A program made the position numbers and the translations under genes. From positions 1,783,206-1,847,205 of the forward strand of contig VYZI01000123.1 of the NCBI GenBank assembly GCA_013397695.1: 64,000 bases of DNA. Reading direction: 5' to 3'. The notes under the pieces were generated by a model. It saw only the letters and a list, made by a program, of their open reading frames with translations, searched no databases and was not told where the DNA came from. Origin of the DNA: Centropus unirufus. Its lineage: Eukaryota > Chordata > Aves > Cuculiformes > Centropidae. Positions within the stretch are counted from its first letter, which is position 1, and the number at the start of each line of letters is the position of its first letter. This document shows positions 50,380 through 64,000 of the stretch, piece by piece.

Positions 50380-50573
50380 ATTTTTTTGCTCTTCAGTACA
50401 AATTTGGGTACAAGTTACTCCCAGAGAGATTCCTATTGAACACAAAAGGAAAAGTTTTCACAAAAATAACATTCAGCCATTGGAATAATCTCCCCAGGGG
50501 AGTGGTGGATTATCGAACATTGAGAGCTTCTAAAAGTCAGCTGGACAGGATGCTCAGCCATCTTGTCTAAACT
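50380..50573 (+). repeat. Old CR1-like LINE fragment (ORF2 C-terminus)
   Basis: In one plus frame the sequence reads KLLPERFLLNTKGKVF and then HWNNLPRGVVDYRTLRAS with a terminal SQLDRML. The W-N-x-L-P-x-x-V-V pattern followed by a leucine/serine stretch and a lysine/aspartate tail is the hallmark of the C-terminal end of CR1-type ORF2. The frame stays open to a stop at 50571. Nucleotide divergence from the CR1 copy at 41 kb is large, so this belongs to an older CR1 lineage. Confidence 0.6.
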
Positions 50574-53500
50574 GTGCTTTTGCCAAAAAAGTTTGGACCA
50601 GAATATCCAGGTAAGCTGGCTATTGGCTGCTACACTAGAAACTCACCTGGAAGTGTCCAACAATAAATAAGTGAATATCCCCAGATTGAATTTGATGGCC
50701 AAAATTTATGGGTGGATTTAACAGAAATGTCATGTGGTGAGTTGATAAATAAGAAACCTGATTACATCTGTTCTGGAAGAGCATTGCACAAAACAAACTT
50801 CATCTTAATCTGTGCAGCGTGAGCTCTCCTGCCATTACTGGCCCAGGTAGTCAAGCATTCTGGGTAGTTTTGCAGGGCAGGTTTTTGCAATTGTTTTCTG
50901 TCCTCTTAACTAGTTTATTTTCTTCGCAGAAAGAATGAGTCAAGTAAAGGAAAGAACATACCTAAAATGTCAAAATTTGCATTTTATAACCACAAATTCA
51001 TAAAGAGAAATCACCATGGATAAAGGTACTCAGAGAACATGTGACACCTCTAGAAGTAAATGGTCAGTAGTCAGTATTCTGTTACCATCTTCTCATATTA
51101 TAACAGTAATTATTTTCCATCAGCCAAATGGTTGCATGTATGTCTTAATAATGCTAAGCATAAAAGATGTTACACTTTGATATTTAACCTTTTAGGGGAG
51201 CACTTTAGCTACAAAACTATTTATCAATATATCTTCTATCCTCACTGTTGGAATAAAAGTCATGATTGTTCTGGCAGGTGCAGTTTCAGAAAAAGAGTCA
51301 TCATTTTCCTAAGCTGGGGAGCCAACTGTTGTGCCTTGATAAAGGTGCCAAACTGGGACTGTGAGTGGGAGATGACTTCAGGAGGTTCTAAACTTAGCTT
51401 TCTTTGTGTGTTTTGTTATGTCAAAATAAGATGCAAGTGTTGTTAGGTACTTTTTTCAAGTAGTCTTGTGGAAGAAAGGGAAGTGGCATAGTGAGGGTCT
51501 TAGATGATCCCATCTGAATTCGGTTTGATTTTAGCAAATATGAGGAATTTTGCAAATATTTACTAATTAACTGTCAGAAAACACCATGAGGTAGGTACCT
51601 GTTACCATATCTGGTAGCTTTACTACAAATGAAAATACATGCAGAAAAAAATGCAGTTTAACAACCAGAAAATCTTTTTACATTGAATCAGAACATATTT
51701 GCTATGTAAATTACCAAGATACAATAAATAGGGAATCTTCCACCCAGACAGATTATCTTTGTGAGCAGTTTCACACTTTAATAGTTTAGCTTTCAGTACA
51801 ATCAATACTGACTTCCCTTCCCTTTATTGCAACAGTAATTGTTTTATCTTCAAGGCATTATAGACGAAAAAGTCTTACACAGAACAGAAAGCATTTCACA
51901 AATATGAACATGATTTGATGCATTGATATATGTTGTATAACAAAAATACTCTACCTTGATGGACTTTGTATTTAGATATCTAATAAACCTTCCATCAAGG
52001 AAAGGGATTCAGTGGGAGAATTTTTCCAATAAAAAGCTCTCCGCTGGCAGAGATATGAACATAACCATGAAGGTGGTACAAAGAGACCTGTTACGAGACT
52101 AAAATATAAGCAATAGGTTGTTGGTTTGGCTTGTTTTTTACCTTATAAAACAGTAGTATTTATACTATTAACTTAGAACACACTCAAGCTCAACTTTCCC
52201 CCAAAAAGCCAACATGCTTGCTAATATGATGCAATGTACAGCATTTTGCTATTGGTTGTAGCATGCATTACCTTTCTGGTTTTATTACCAACAAGACAAC
52301 GTCATGCTTAATGGATGTTTCTGTATTTTTCCTTGCAGCTACAGATTCACAAAATTTAAAAGGAACTAACTGCCTTTCTCTTAAATCAAATAATGTCTGA
52401 ATTAATTCTCCACAGTGACACCTCTGGATTTAAGATCTGGCGTTGGCTCAAATTGCAGAAAGTCTCATTTAGACCATATGGCTTGACTGTCATACTGTAA
52501 TTAAGCAAATGGTGAGGGAGCATTTTATTAGACTGATTCTGGTTCTACACCCTTTTACAAGTTTATCAGGTTGTTACATACAACATGGTAGAAAACAGTG
52601 TTAGCATAGAGAAATCTTTCCCTGCTGTAAGTTAAAAGACAGTCCTATAGGGAAGGATAGTTACTGTCTTGCTATCCTAAAGCAGAGAAAACCTTTCTCC
52701 TTTAAATATTAGTAGTGTAAATTCCCTATTGTGAGAATTTTAATGAGATAGAGAAATTTTTTTTCTCCCTTCTCTGCCACTGCTCAGGAAACTTCAACCA
52801 GAGTAAGGAAAACAGCATTATTGGTTTACCTTAACAGCTGTCTGTGTGCTCATTCACCCAACATCAACTCACTCTAAAAACACTACACAACCATACTTTC
52901 CTTCAAACAAACTTATATGGGTTTGGCCTTAAGCACCAAAGAAAAAAAAAGTAGACCGAAATTTAAAAGCCATGTAAAACACTCAAATTCTGAGTACTCC
53001 TGGTTTCAGAGTAAGATTAATATAGACAGTTCTTTGTTCCCTAGTCATTCTTATTATAATTAATCACGTGTACTGACGTACAGTTGATCAACTTTATGCC
53101 AGCTCAGACGGCTGGTATGACAGCACTTCTTGAACAGATTCTGAGTAGTACAGGAAGTTCTTCCTAAGTATGAGAGTAAATATCGCAAACAGTGTGAAGG
53201 TATTTGAAAATCTAACAAACAATTTAACAAACAAGTGATCCAAGATAATGTCAGAGAGAAATGGTATATGCATTTCCTTGATGTAAAAGTGAGGATAGTT
53301 CAGGAAGTGCCCTAATGATAATAATTGATATTTGTGGAATGTGAACAGATGTGCATAGCCAGAACTGAAGAAACAGAATTAAGACAATTTTTACACATTC
53401 AGCTTCCCATGAACGTTTATGAGAGTTTTGAAGTTTTAGTGGTAGTTTTAGTAGATCTGTCAGACATATGGGTTCGTTGACAAGATTTATGTTGAGTATT

Positions 53501-56500
53501 GTCCATGCTTTTAAAATGCAAGATTTTTGCCTTCACTACTCACATAGAAAGCGTAGTTGTACTTAAGTCTGTTTGGCTATGAAAATAGTGAGAAAATCAG
53601 AGCTTTTTAATAGCAATACTAAAGTACAAGCTTCAGACAATATAAAGTACATGTTCTGTCTACACTATTTCTTGATCTTCCAAAACATTTCCATGTAATA
53701 AGTATGCAATCATTCTATTTTCCAAATGATGGAGTAGTGCTTTAGCAGAATTTACTTAGTGCATGTGTTGCATTCCATCTAACATGTTCACATCTTTCGA
53801 TAAAGAAGAAGGGAAGGATTTCCATCTACTTTTAGGTAACACTAGAAGTTAAATTATGTCTGTATTGTGTGACTTTACATATATACCCCTGGCCATGAAT
53901 GCTGACCATACTGCTAAAACTAGTCAGTTTAATCAAGTAACATTAACTTTTTTCAGACAATAGAAATAACAGGCCAATAGCAAACATTCAATGTTATGAC
54001 ATTCTTTGACTAAAAAGATTAATTTCAAAAGAACTTTAAAAAAATTGACATTCAGTATTGGTGTTCAGCAAAATTAACTTGATATGTTTTGAGGTAGTAA
54101 TTATCAAGGGAAAACCATATTTACATTTCAATATGTGGTGTATGATTTCTTTTATTACCTCTAAGCATTATGAATTGTTATTATGATTTATTCAGTTAGA
54201 TTTTCATCTCTTTTTGGTAGGAAAATGTATATCCTATCAATTTTTTTCTTCCATTTTTATGGAATACATTGCCTACAGTGTCAAAACATTCAGTAGGTGT
54301 AATATTATGCCTGCCCTATAACGTATTTTGTAAATATTATTTAGTCTTATTATCATATGCAAAGTGAAGATGACTACCTGTTTCGCAATTAATTTTGTTG
54401 CTTTTTAGCAATTATATATTTTGAAAACACTTTTAAATCTCTATGTTTAATTTTAAATTTCAATGCTAACCATGTACTGATTGCTTTCTTGATAGTTTAC
54501 TGATTTCAGTAATTTTAAGAACTAAATTACACATGTGTTTGATAATTCCAAACAACTAAATGGATATTAATTTTCAGGACCAAAACCAACGGTCAGCAAA
54601 GTCTATCCTGAATACTGAAAATCTTAAGTCATCATAGGATAAACACTGGTACTGATATAGTCCAATGGAAGTTGTGAGAACAGCAGTGCCATATGGGAAA
54701 GAACATGAGTGATTTTAAATAGCACTTTAGAACTTAATATAGAAAGCTTCTGGGGTTTTTTTGTTATTATTGTTTTTATCATACTCAGATTTACTTCCTG
54801 CTTCCTTCAATCTGGGAATGCAATCTTTTCTAAAGAAAGCTCATCACAAGAAACAATTAGTTTGTTTGAACAATCAAGCTATTGCTGGTCTACAGCTACA
54901 GTTCTAATTCAAGATATGCTCACATGATGCTCACATAATTAAAAACAGAGAGGAGAGAGTGTAAAAACAACATGCAGTCACACTATAAAATGTCTTCAGT
55001 AGCTACTGAAGAGTCACACGGTTATAATCACAGCAAATTAATAAGAGTCTAAAAATAGTTGTATTCATTTCCTGTGCATTGCACATTTCATATCCCTGAT
55101 AAATTATTTTCACACTGTATTGCAGGTCACTGATAAATTAGCTATAAACATTCTGTCCTCCTGAATAGATTAGTTTATCATTAGCTACAGGAATGCTTTC
55201 CACATGACTTTTAATCAGGAGTTGAGAAAACCATACTCGTGAGTTATCACATCTAATCCTATGTGTTCAATCAGTGTTATAAAGTCATTATAAAAGAAAT
55301 CCATGCTTGCTATCTGTTTCTTTAATGGGATTAATTGATCGTTCGCTGAATTTCATTGTAAAGGGAAAGACAGTGAGCATTTTGTTCTTGTAGATGATAG
55401 TCTGAACAGAGTGTAAGCAAAATGAGCAAAAAGAACTCTTTTCTAGTCATTTCCCTTGACACAGTTGAAAGATACTGTAAAGTACTGAAGCTAAGATCTA
55501 TATTAAAGTATAAAGCTTAAAGTGTTTTTAACAAATTGTATTAAAGTGAGTAGAAGATTTGCTGTGACTGCAACACGTTGTAAATCCATGTGAAATGTGG
55601 GAGAGTGGTTCTACCTGTCATCTTCATGTTGTTTCACTCAGGTTCCCAGCAACCCGCACAGTTACAAACTGCATTGCTCCCTCTTTGCCACTGAGGAATG
55701 ACCATTAACCAGGCTATCACTACTGGGTTTCAATTTTCCCACCTCCCCTCATAAACAAAGTAACTTTTTCTAGTCTGAGGTCTACCTGTCTTAAGGGAAA
55801 TGACTTTTAATCTCCAAGGGACTAGAGATAATTGAATTAATAGCTCATTTTCTCCATCCAAATTACTATCTGTTCCTTTGTTGCACAAAGTACCAGGGCA
55901 TTGCAAAAGTTGCATCAAAAATCACAGGCCTACCAGCACATGAGGTTCTATGGATTGCTCTTTTAACCTCTGATTTCTTGTTGCAAAAGAGCAAGGTCAT
56001 TTTCAACTTACAAACTACGGTATTAAATTCTCTGTTGTAAAATAAATTACTCATATGGGTTATCTGAGCTGAGAACTGAGTTGAGATTCTGAAGCTAAGG
56101 AGATTAGAGTTTTGATGGCAAACCAAAACACTCTTCAGATAAGTGTCTCTGAGAATCGCCAGACTCTTCTTATAATTAACAAAATTACCACTCCTTAGAA
56201 TTTTTTCCATGAGGAAAAAGTTACGCATCTCAGAATAGGAGCAAACTCTGGATAGTGTGCAAATATATTGCAGTTTAATATGGAACTTAAGGATTTATCA
56301 CATGAGCCCTCTGACTTTCTTTTAACTCAAAAAGATCTCTCAAAAAAGGAGGAAAGGGAACTAAAGATCACCTCTACCCACGCAGAAAAAACAGGAGCTC
56401 CTCACTTCCTATATTTCCCATTCATCCTCTTCCTCTTTTCTGGTACTTGATATCTTGATTTTGGAAAAATATAGATCCTCCTTAGGAGCAAGCAAATATC

Positions 56501-59500
56501 ATTTCATATTTTCTTGTAACAAGGTATCAAGCAAAACACCATCAGTTGTTTTGATAGAATGCATTGCTTGTTTGTGTTTTGTTTGGGTTGGGGGGGTGGT
56601 TTGCCAAGTTCTGTCATTGCTTCTTCTGTATCATTGCCTTGCATTGACAAAACCATGAAAGAGATAAGAATTTAACAAGTCAATCAATTACTCTAAAATA
56701 GGGTCAGACAGAAATATGTTTTTAAGGTGCAGTTTTTTAGGCACAGATCTCTGGAATCCTCAAATCTAAGCAATGTTAAAATGGTTGCAGAAAAGGTGCA
56801 CTAGGGAACAGGTAGTTCTGCCGTCCTCTGAGCCCGGATAAGAGGATATATCCCATTCCTGAATTGAAATAAACCAGACCACAACAATTTGAGCAAGGAG
56901 TTCCCAGAGATTTCACCAAATTGCTTCTTTCCCTGCAACTGTTAACAGCTTTTTTTCATGTAACAGGAAAAAGAATATAAAAAATGTTAAAAATTAAAAT
57001 TTTCCTTTTGTTTCCTTTTCCTGTTTCATAGTTTGTGGTAAAAAAATTCTTGGTGTTGCTGACAAAGTAAAGCCACATCAGCTCAAACCTAGTCAACTTT
57101 TTTGGCAGCAAAAGAAGAATGGTTAAAAATGGAACCAGTATTAAGAATTAAATCAGAGCCTTTTTTCAACCTTGCCTGACATAAAAATTATTTTAAGATT
57201 GTTAGTTATTTACTTAAAAGTTTACCTAGCAAATAGGACAGAAGATGATAAAAGGTAAAGCGGGGGCTTGGCACTGAAACGCCCATGCCTATAAGCAATT
57301 TCTCAGTGTTCAGTTAACATAAATGTAAACCTGGGGCTGGACAAAACTCAGTTTAGAATTAACAAGGGGAACAAGCACATCATATCTAACAATAATAAAT
57401 GGCACAATATATCATAAATTTAGCTGTAACACATAGCTGCAGACTAATAAAGAAAGAGCAAAGGTGTAAAAGTATGGTAGCAAACAATTAAAATTACTCT
57501 AAAAGGAGCCTGGAGTGGGAAAGAAGAAACAGCTAACAGAAAATATTTTTTTTTTCAGGAAAGGGCCAGCAACCTTAGATCCAAAGGAGCAGGGGAATCA
57601 TGAGCATAACACCAATAGAAGGGGTAGAAACAATTGTATATAGTATGTATAGCAATTTTAATCCTATTTTTATTCCTTGGGGTTTTTAAAGTAATTACAT
57701 CTAGATAATTACTCTTCAATTTGACTAAGATTTCATTTGTGCTGACAGTAAATTGTTGCTTTATAGGTAGGTACGTTCCCTCTTTGGCCACAAACAAGAA
57801 TTTCAGAATAATGTTTGCACAAACTCTTTTTGAACCAATATACCTATTCAGATGACACAACTTCATTCAAAGAAGTATTAGAAAGGCCTCTGTCTCAAGT
57901 TTTTTTTGAGCTGACACACCGCATTATGGATATTGATATATTTAGTCATATCATAGCAACGTATTAGTCTCTACCTCAGACAAAGTGTAGGCACCTCTGT
58001 GGGTAACTGCCAATTCTGACTGCCTTCAGAATTATAGCTCTTTAAAGTAACAGTTTTACAGACATTATGTACCACATTATCTGATATCGAGAGGTATCTA
58101 TTTTTGTATAGCATATTCTAGACCAAAATATTCACCAATTTATATGCAGAGGAAATGGATAGAAAACATTCAAATCTGATTTGAATGGTGCAGTCTAAAA
58201 ATATTTTATTTCCCCTCCTCCTTAAACAAAGAAAAGAGAGTAAAATTTTGTCATAAATGTCTTTCATTATCTTTAAAATCATTAAAAAAACGCTGACTAA
58301 GATTTGTTTCTGAATGATACAAGTTCAGTATCTCATATTCAGGTCCATGGAGCTCATTGCACTATCCAATGATCAGCAAAACAGCCTTCAAGTAGCTTTA
58401 GGTTTATAACAAACAACATGACATTGTTTGTATATGACTGGAACAAAGGTTCTAAACAGTCCTTAATGTGCAGTAAGTGACAGGTCAATTCTTTTTTTGG
58501 AAGAAAAGGACTTCCATTCCAACTGTTCCATTGTGCAAGAATGGGAGTAGAGGGTAAAATAATTCCATTTCTACTCCCCCTTGAAAAAAAAACAAAACTA
58601 ACTAAAAATGTAACTTTAAGTGTGATTTCTGATTCATGAATAGTGTTCCACTGGACTCAAATGTGAATCCTGCAGTGCTCTAACTCTCATAATAAAATTA
58701 ATCACAGAGTAAAATTAAGAAAAGTATCAGCCTGAAGCTCAAGAAGCCAGAGACACAGCTGGACACCTACTTACTGTCTTTTATCTGTAGGAAGCATATT
58801 CTTAGTCTTCATCAAAATCCTTAGTAATGCCTTTTGCAGAGTGCCCAGAAAAAATAGGACATCTTAGGAACAGAAGCCGCCTGCAAATTTTTAATAGAAA
58901 TGTGTTTGCCAAATGTCTCTGCTATGTTTGCAGCAAAAATAATAACACATGGAAAGAAATGTCCTTATAGCCAGAGTAGATCCACTATTTAAATATACAG
59001 AACCTTTACATTTAACAGGCAAAAAAAGTCAAGTCGTTAGTTTGTGTGTGTGTGCATGTGTATGGGTGTACATATCTTCTTTTGCCTGGACTATTGTAAG
59101 TCTTAAAGTACATGTTCAGTACTATTTTTATAGCAATTAAAGATTAACATTTTGAAATTGCAAACGCAGAGGGCTGGTGCAAAATGAAAACAACCATTTA
59201 TTCCCCAATAAAATAACCTAGAGAAATAGCTGAAGCATTTTGGTTTCTTTAAAGCCTGTCAGCGTGGTATTGACATCAGGTTTAAGTTCTAAAATCATCA
59301 TTAAGACCCTAAAAATATTTCATTTCTAAGACATCACAGAAATATGATCCGGGCGTTCTATTATTAATATGGGATGCAGTGAGTGGAAAAGCATGTGATA
59401 ACTGCCATGGTTGCTTTGTTTATAACTTATTCACAAACTTATCACAATACATTGTGGATGGGAAATATTCTGCAAAACTGAACATGCTGTCCTAAATCAA

Positions 59501-62500
59501 AAGTGATCAAGTGCATTCGATAATCAAAAATTTTCTAAGGTCAACTGTTGTCCTTTGCAGTAGTCTGAGAGGTAGTATCTTACTTCCAATTCATGTTTCC
59601 AGCTCCTCATTTGAAAGACTATCTCCATCCATTTGCAGTTCCACTTAGCTTGTTTCCCTTGTTTGAACAAAGGAGTCCATGCCTCACCTTTCAGCCCGTT
59701 CCATATCTGTACATCAGAGAGCCTTCATCTATCTAGTACAAGCCTATCCAACTTGCTTATGCATAACCTTTAGACCAATGAAGATCAGAACCTGAGATGC
59801 ACTGAGCAGTGACTTGCCCAACCTGAGAAGCAGCATGGTGTCCCCACTCAGAAAGCCCTCTAATAACAAAATGTGTACACCTACCCACAAATGTCCTCGC
59901 AAAATGCATGGTTTCCTGAGGACAGTGGCAGCTACTGCAGTTAGACTTTAGGTGAAGGGAAGGAAAACGGAATGGGTGCTGTTGCATCAGGAAGGGAAAA
60001 AGCAAGGGATGTTGAATTTGCAGTAGGAAAAGGAGAGACAAGGTGAACGACCTTATGAGAAAAAGGGGAGCACAACTGCAAAGGAGAGAAGGGAAGAGAG
60101 ATATTACTGCAGAAACGAAGTATACCTGCCATGCTTGTTGTCTGCTCTTCCCTCCAGAAAGAGAAAGCAGAGGCTTTATTTTGTTGCATTTTTGCTTTGC
60201 TGAGGAAAAAGTATTTTTTAAGAAGTCATTCCAAAGGTTTTGGAGCCTTGAGCCTAACTTGTATTAACAACTCTATTCTAAAGTGTCAGGTGTAGAGAAT
60301 ATGCAGTTCAGACTGTGCTTCTGATCTTTTAACTCCTGCCCTACTTATGTTGCACAGGTGACATACCATTGATTTTCAAACTTCACAACTCCCAAGGTTC
60401 AGTAAGGAGATGGCAGCGTGTGTATGATAAAAGAGTGATCTCTGGTCTCTTGCAAACAGCACACAGGAAAATATAGCCTGTGGAAAATTTAAGAAGACCC
60501 TTAAACAGCTTGAAAGTTTGTGAGTGGCCTTATGTTCATGCTGCAGAACCTACAAGAGCTCTGCCAGGACCACAGAGCGATGGTGTAGCTAAGCCTGCCC
60601 TCTGATATGTAAGCAGTAGGTACAGGCACTGACATTCCTCTTTACCTCCGAGCTTTCTATAGCACAAGTAGTGATAAAAAGCCAATGAAATGAAAGTATG
60701 CTTTGGTTGACTTTTTTTTTTTTATTTAATTCCAGAACAGGTTCAGAGTGAGGCATGCAGGCTCCTCCCAGGGTGGGATAAAGCCCTTCATTCTACTCCT
60801 TGATCAAATGATCAAATATAGTTTCTCAGACCATTGATGTTCTCTCACATAAGCTTTGTGCTTCAATGCAGTATTAATGGTTCCTTGGCACCCTATTATG
60901 TTGCTTTGTTGTTGATAAAATTAATCTGCAATCATCTTGTAGATGCATACACAAATTTTGTGATCTATTCAGAAAACCACCTTTACAATGCAATGCAATA
61001 TAAGGAAGAGAGCATCTATTGATTTGGCATGCCTCAGTGAAGGCCACTAAAGATGATTATGTGTCTGAAATAACATAGTTTCAAATGAGAATGTGGAGCT
61101 TATTGTTCACACACATCAAGACTTCATTTCTTGAATATCCAAGCAATCAAACATTAGGATTCAATTGTTTAATTTCTATTAAAAGAATATTTTCTCATGA
61201 AATACAAAGCTCTGTCAAAAAGTTCAGTTCATCAGGTTTTAACTAACTGAAGAAACTTTATTTTATGAATCCAATAAAACTTGTAATTTAGTGGCACAGA
61301 TTATCTTATAGTTTATAGAATGTTTCCATGCTGATTCCTTACTTAGCGTTAAAAATAGGGAATAATTTCTCAGATCTGAATTTATATTCTTCTGTAATTA
61401 CACAAGCTGTCTCACTTTTAAAAAGTCCCTATTTTATTCTCCAAACTTAGTTGATACAGAGTTTACATGAACGGCAGGACAAAATTTGACAGAATAGAAT
61501 CAGAATGTGCCATTCTGATAAATGTCACTACTTTGTGGTTTTATACTCTTTTTCTGTGTCTCAAATAGAAAAAAGACATTAAAACCTGTAGTTTATGTAG
61601 AAGCAACAAACAGTCAAACTAAAATTATATATTAATGCAAACTCAGTTTTTATTTGAAATATAAACGTAAGAAATTGGACACAGCCTCTCCCCACCACTA
61701 TGAAAAACTGTATACCATTACTGACAACATCCTTGCTTCCAAAAGACCTCCAAGGCTTCTGACCTCCAGATTCAAACTGCATAAGTAAATTTATTTTTCT
61801 TCTTTCCTACAAAGAATTGTTCCTCCATACCCACCCTATATTTTCATTTCATGCATATAAATGAATGCACTAGCGAAAACATAGGTACTATTTATATTGA
61901 GTTTACATTTTTTAACTGCCAAGTGAGCTCAAGGATTGTTTTGACTAATCAATGGAACCAAACTCTAGATGCTATACACAATTTCTTTGCAAAAAAATAA
62001 ATGCTACCAGCCAACTATGGAATAATTTTTCATTAGTAAGAATTTTCTTGCTAATTCAGACTCCAACTGTCCAATAAACTAACATGTAATTAAATGTGAA
62101 CATGACTCTCCAATGAAATTTGCATCATGTCTCGCATTAAAATAGAAACTGTCCATACTATGCCCATACAAAAGGAGCATTTCCTATTCCTAAGAGTGTG
62201 TTGCTAAATTCTCTTCTCACTATCAATAAAATATAAAACCTCAGACATAACAGGTTACATTTGAAAAACAAATATTAAAGGATTTTATCCTGTGTAGTTG
62301 AAAAAAATACCAGGGTCAGGTGTAGGTATCAGGAAGAATTCTCTGCTATCAAACACTCAGAGCAGTGTTTTTGACAGAAACTCAATTGACCATCAAAGAA
62401 TTAAATTAATCCTGGACTCTAAAGTTATACATCTTTGTGCATGGTTTGTTCAACAGGTTGTATAATCAACGTGGCTGTATTAGGTCTACCTTGCTATTTT

Positions 62501-64000
62501 GTCAAGGATCCAGCACAGTAATAAGAGAGAAAACAATAGTTATTTATGTAAATACAATGCAGATGGTTCCCTACTGATGAACAACATCTTTCAGAGAATA
62601 ATGAGTTTGTCTGGTGCCAATTAATGTTCAGCAAATGCTGTTCCCTTTGTCAACATTTCATGTACTCCAGAGGGAATTGAATAAAATTTATCTTATGGTA
62701 GATGATCATTGTATGGGCACAAAAAAAACATGTACTTGGTGTCCATATGGACCACTTATAGAATTTTGTGAAATTTATGCTTGATTCTGGCTTACGTACG
62801 TATGAAACCAACTTTACTGTCCAGGCATTGTGGAGAGACCAATAGTAAAATTGTTCTTTCTATTAAAATCTGTATGAATTTTCATATTACATTTGGGTGG
62901 GTTTCATTTGTTTGTTTTGGAGAGTATTACAAAAACTAATATGCTATGCATCTTCTAGTGAAGTTAAAGAGAAAGCATGCTCTTCTATATAAACTGGAAG
63001 TTGATATCCGAGATCCTAAAAAAACCACAGTGATTCAGCTTTACAAAGCTCATTAATTTTATTATGACAAACTCTGCAGGTCAAGTTCTCAAAATAAACT
63101 TATGTAGCTAAAGCCAATCAAGTAGAGCTAGTAGAAACCTTCAAAAACACTGTCTCTGTTCCCCTGTTTAAAGGACCATCTCTATTATTTGCAAGTGTAG
63201 ACAAAGTGTAATGGTGACTTGTTAATCCAGGACAAATATAAGGCTTTTAATGTATCTTTGCCTCTGAAATTTCTTAATTTGTTTTAATTTTCCTAATTTT
63301 TCAGTGTTATTATAAGTTCAATTGACTACTCTATTTTAATTGTGAAATTTGCACTGTCTTTGACTAGATACTTTTAATCATGGTATTATGTACACAAAAA
63401 TCAGGGTAATACACCTAAATTGTAGTATATGTGGCTGAGAAAATCTATTAGCTTACATAGCCCTTCTCTTGGATAAAATCCTTCTTCAAAGTACATTTTT
63501 CTATTGGAGTTCTACATAAGTGAGTACTATATGCCCCATAAATTCATCATATGCAAAGAGGGAAAAAAAAAATAAAGTTGTAAATGACAGCACTAGTGTG
63601 TTTAGGTACCCAAAGTATTGATGAGAAATTGTGCTAATGAAATGATGGGTATTCCAGGCTCTGATACTGAACTCTGTCCTGTTCCTAGTTCTGCATGGGT
63701 GATGTAGGCCAGGTTACCTAACCTAAAAGGTAGCTTGAGATACATCAGCAGGAGTGTTTTAGTTCAGGCAAAAAGTGCACCTCTAAAGGAAATCTTCCAC
63801 TTTCCTGGGCATTGATCACATACCAGAACTCTCTGCGGCTGGGTGCGTGACCTGGGGTCTTTTAGGTATTATTAAGCTAGAAGATGGGATCTGGGGATAT
63901 ACTGAATGTCCTCTAGTCACCAGTGGACATTCGGTCCAATGGAGCAGACTAGAATGAGCATGATGTTTAAAAAGGCAAGAAATTTGTATTTCTAAAATAG
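50574..64000. other. Unique AT-rich non-coding sequence
   Basis: No gene, RNA gene or clear repeat is seen in the last 13.4 kb apart from short T runs (for example 60711-60723). Open frames reach at most 128 codons and match nothing I know. Stretches at 55060-55400 and 62580-62750 are dense in homeodomain- and HMG-type motifs and are discussed under findings as candidate conserved elements. Confidence 0.65.

Noticed and set aside
59041..59075. (TG)n microsatellite
   Set aside because: Only a handful of units, interrupted; not worth a feature.
1..64000. tRNA, snoRNA, rRNA or CRISPR-like arrays
   Set aside because: I looked for B-box-like words, C/D box pairs and regularly spaced repeats and saw none that hold up; a covariance-model scan would be needed to exclude small RNAs.

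Overview
The window reads as a piece of a bird nuclear chromosome, and a gene-poor one. The evidence is its interspersed repeats. Several copies of the CR1 LINE end in the diagnostic 3' terminus (a 'GGACTxGATGATCTTTAAxGTC' block followed by 'ATTCTATGA'-type repeats), and one degraded LTR resembles avian endogenous retrovirus LTRs. The DNA is AT-rich by eye and depleted in CpG, with no CpG island. There are no operons, ribosome-binding sites or long open frames. The longest ATG-initiated frame is 154 codons, about what chance gives in AT-rich DNA of this length.

Layout: 1-7.9 kb is unique AT-rich sequence with two speculative splice-bounded segments (3992-4018 minus, 4620-4689 plus). A CR1 3' end lies at 7.9 kb and another at 19.9 kb. 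A long compound tetranucleotide microsatellite (GGTA/GATA) with one uncalled base occupies 23158-23384. An old amniote-type repeat follows at about 24.06-24.21 kb. From 24 to 35 kb the sequence is essentially unique and very AT-rich. At 35.7-36.1 kb there is a CR1 copy with an internal deletion. At about 39.3-40.0 kb there is a probable solo LTR, followed at 40.76-41.26 kb by the best-preserved CR1 copy, whose ORF2 C-terminal frame is still open. From 41 to 47 kb it is unique again. Much older CR1-like remnants appear at about 47.1 and 50.4 kb. The last 13 kb are unique AT-rich sequence in which two stretches (about 55.1-55.4 kb and 62.6-62.75 kb) look like candidate conserved non-coding elements.

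I could not establish any protein-coding gene, tRNA, rRNA or snoRNA. Four short segments bounded by good splice signals with an open frame are listed at low confidence; by chance a window this size should hold a number of such decoys. The most likely interpretation is an intergenic desert or the interior of one or more large introns. I see no convincing novel system. The most useful leads are the candidate microexon at 3992-4018, the candidate exon at 4620-4689, a paired AP-1 motif at 35509-35533, and the CpG/CRE-like islet at about 17.0-17.2 kb.
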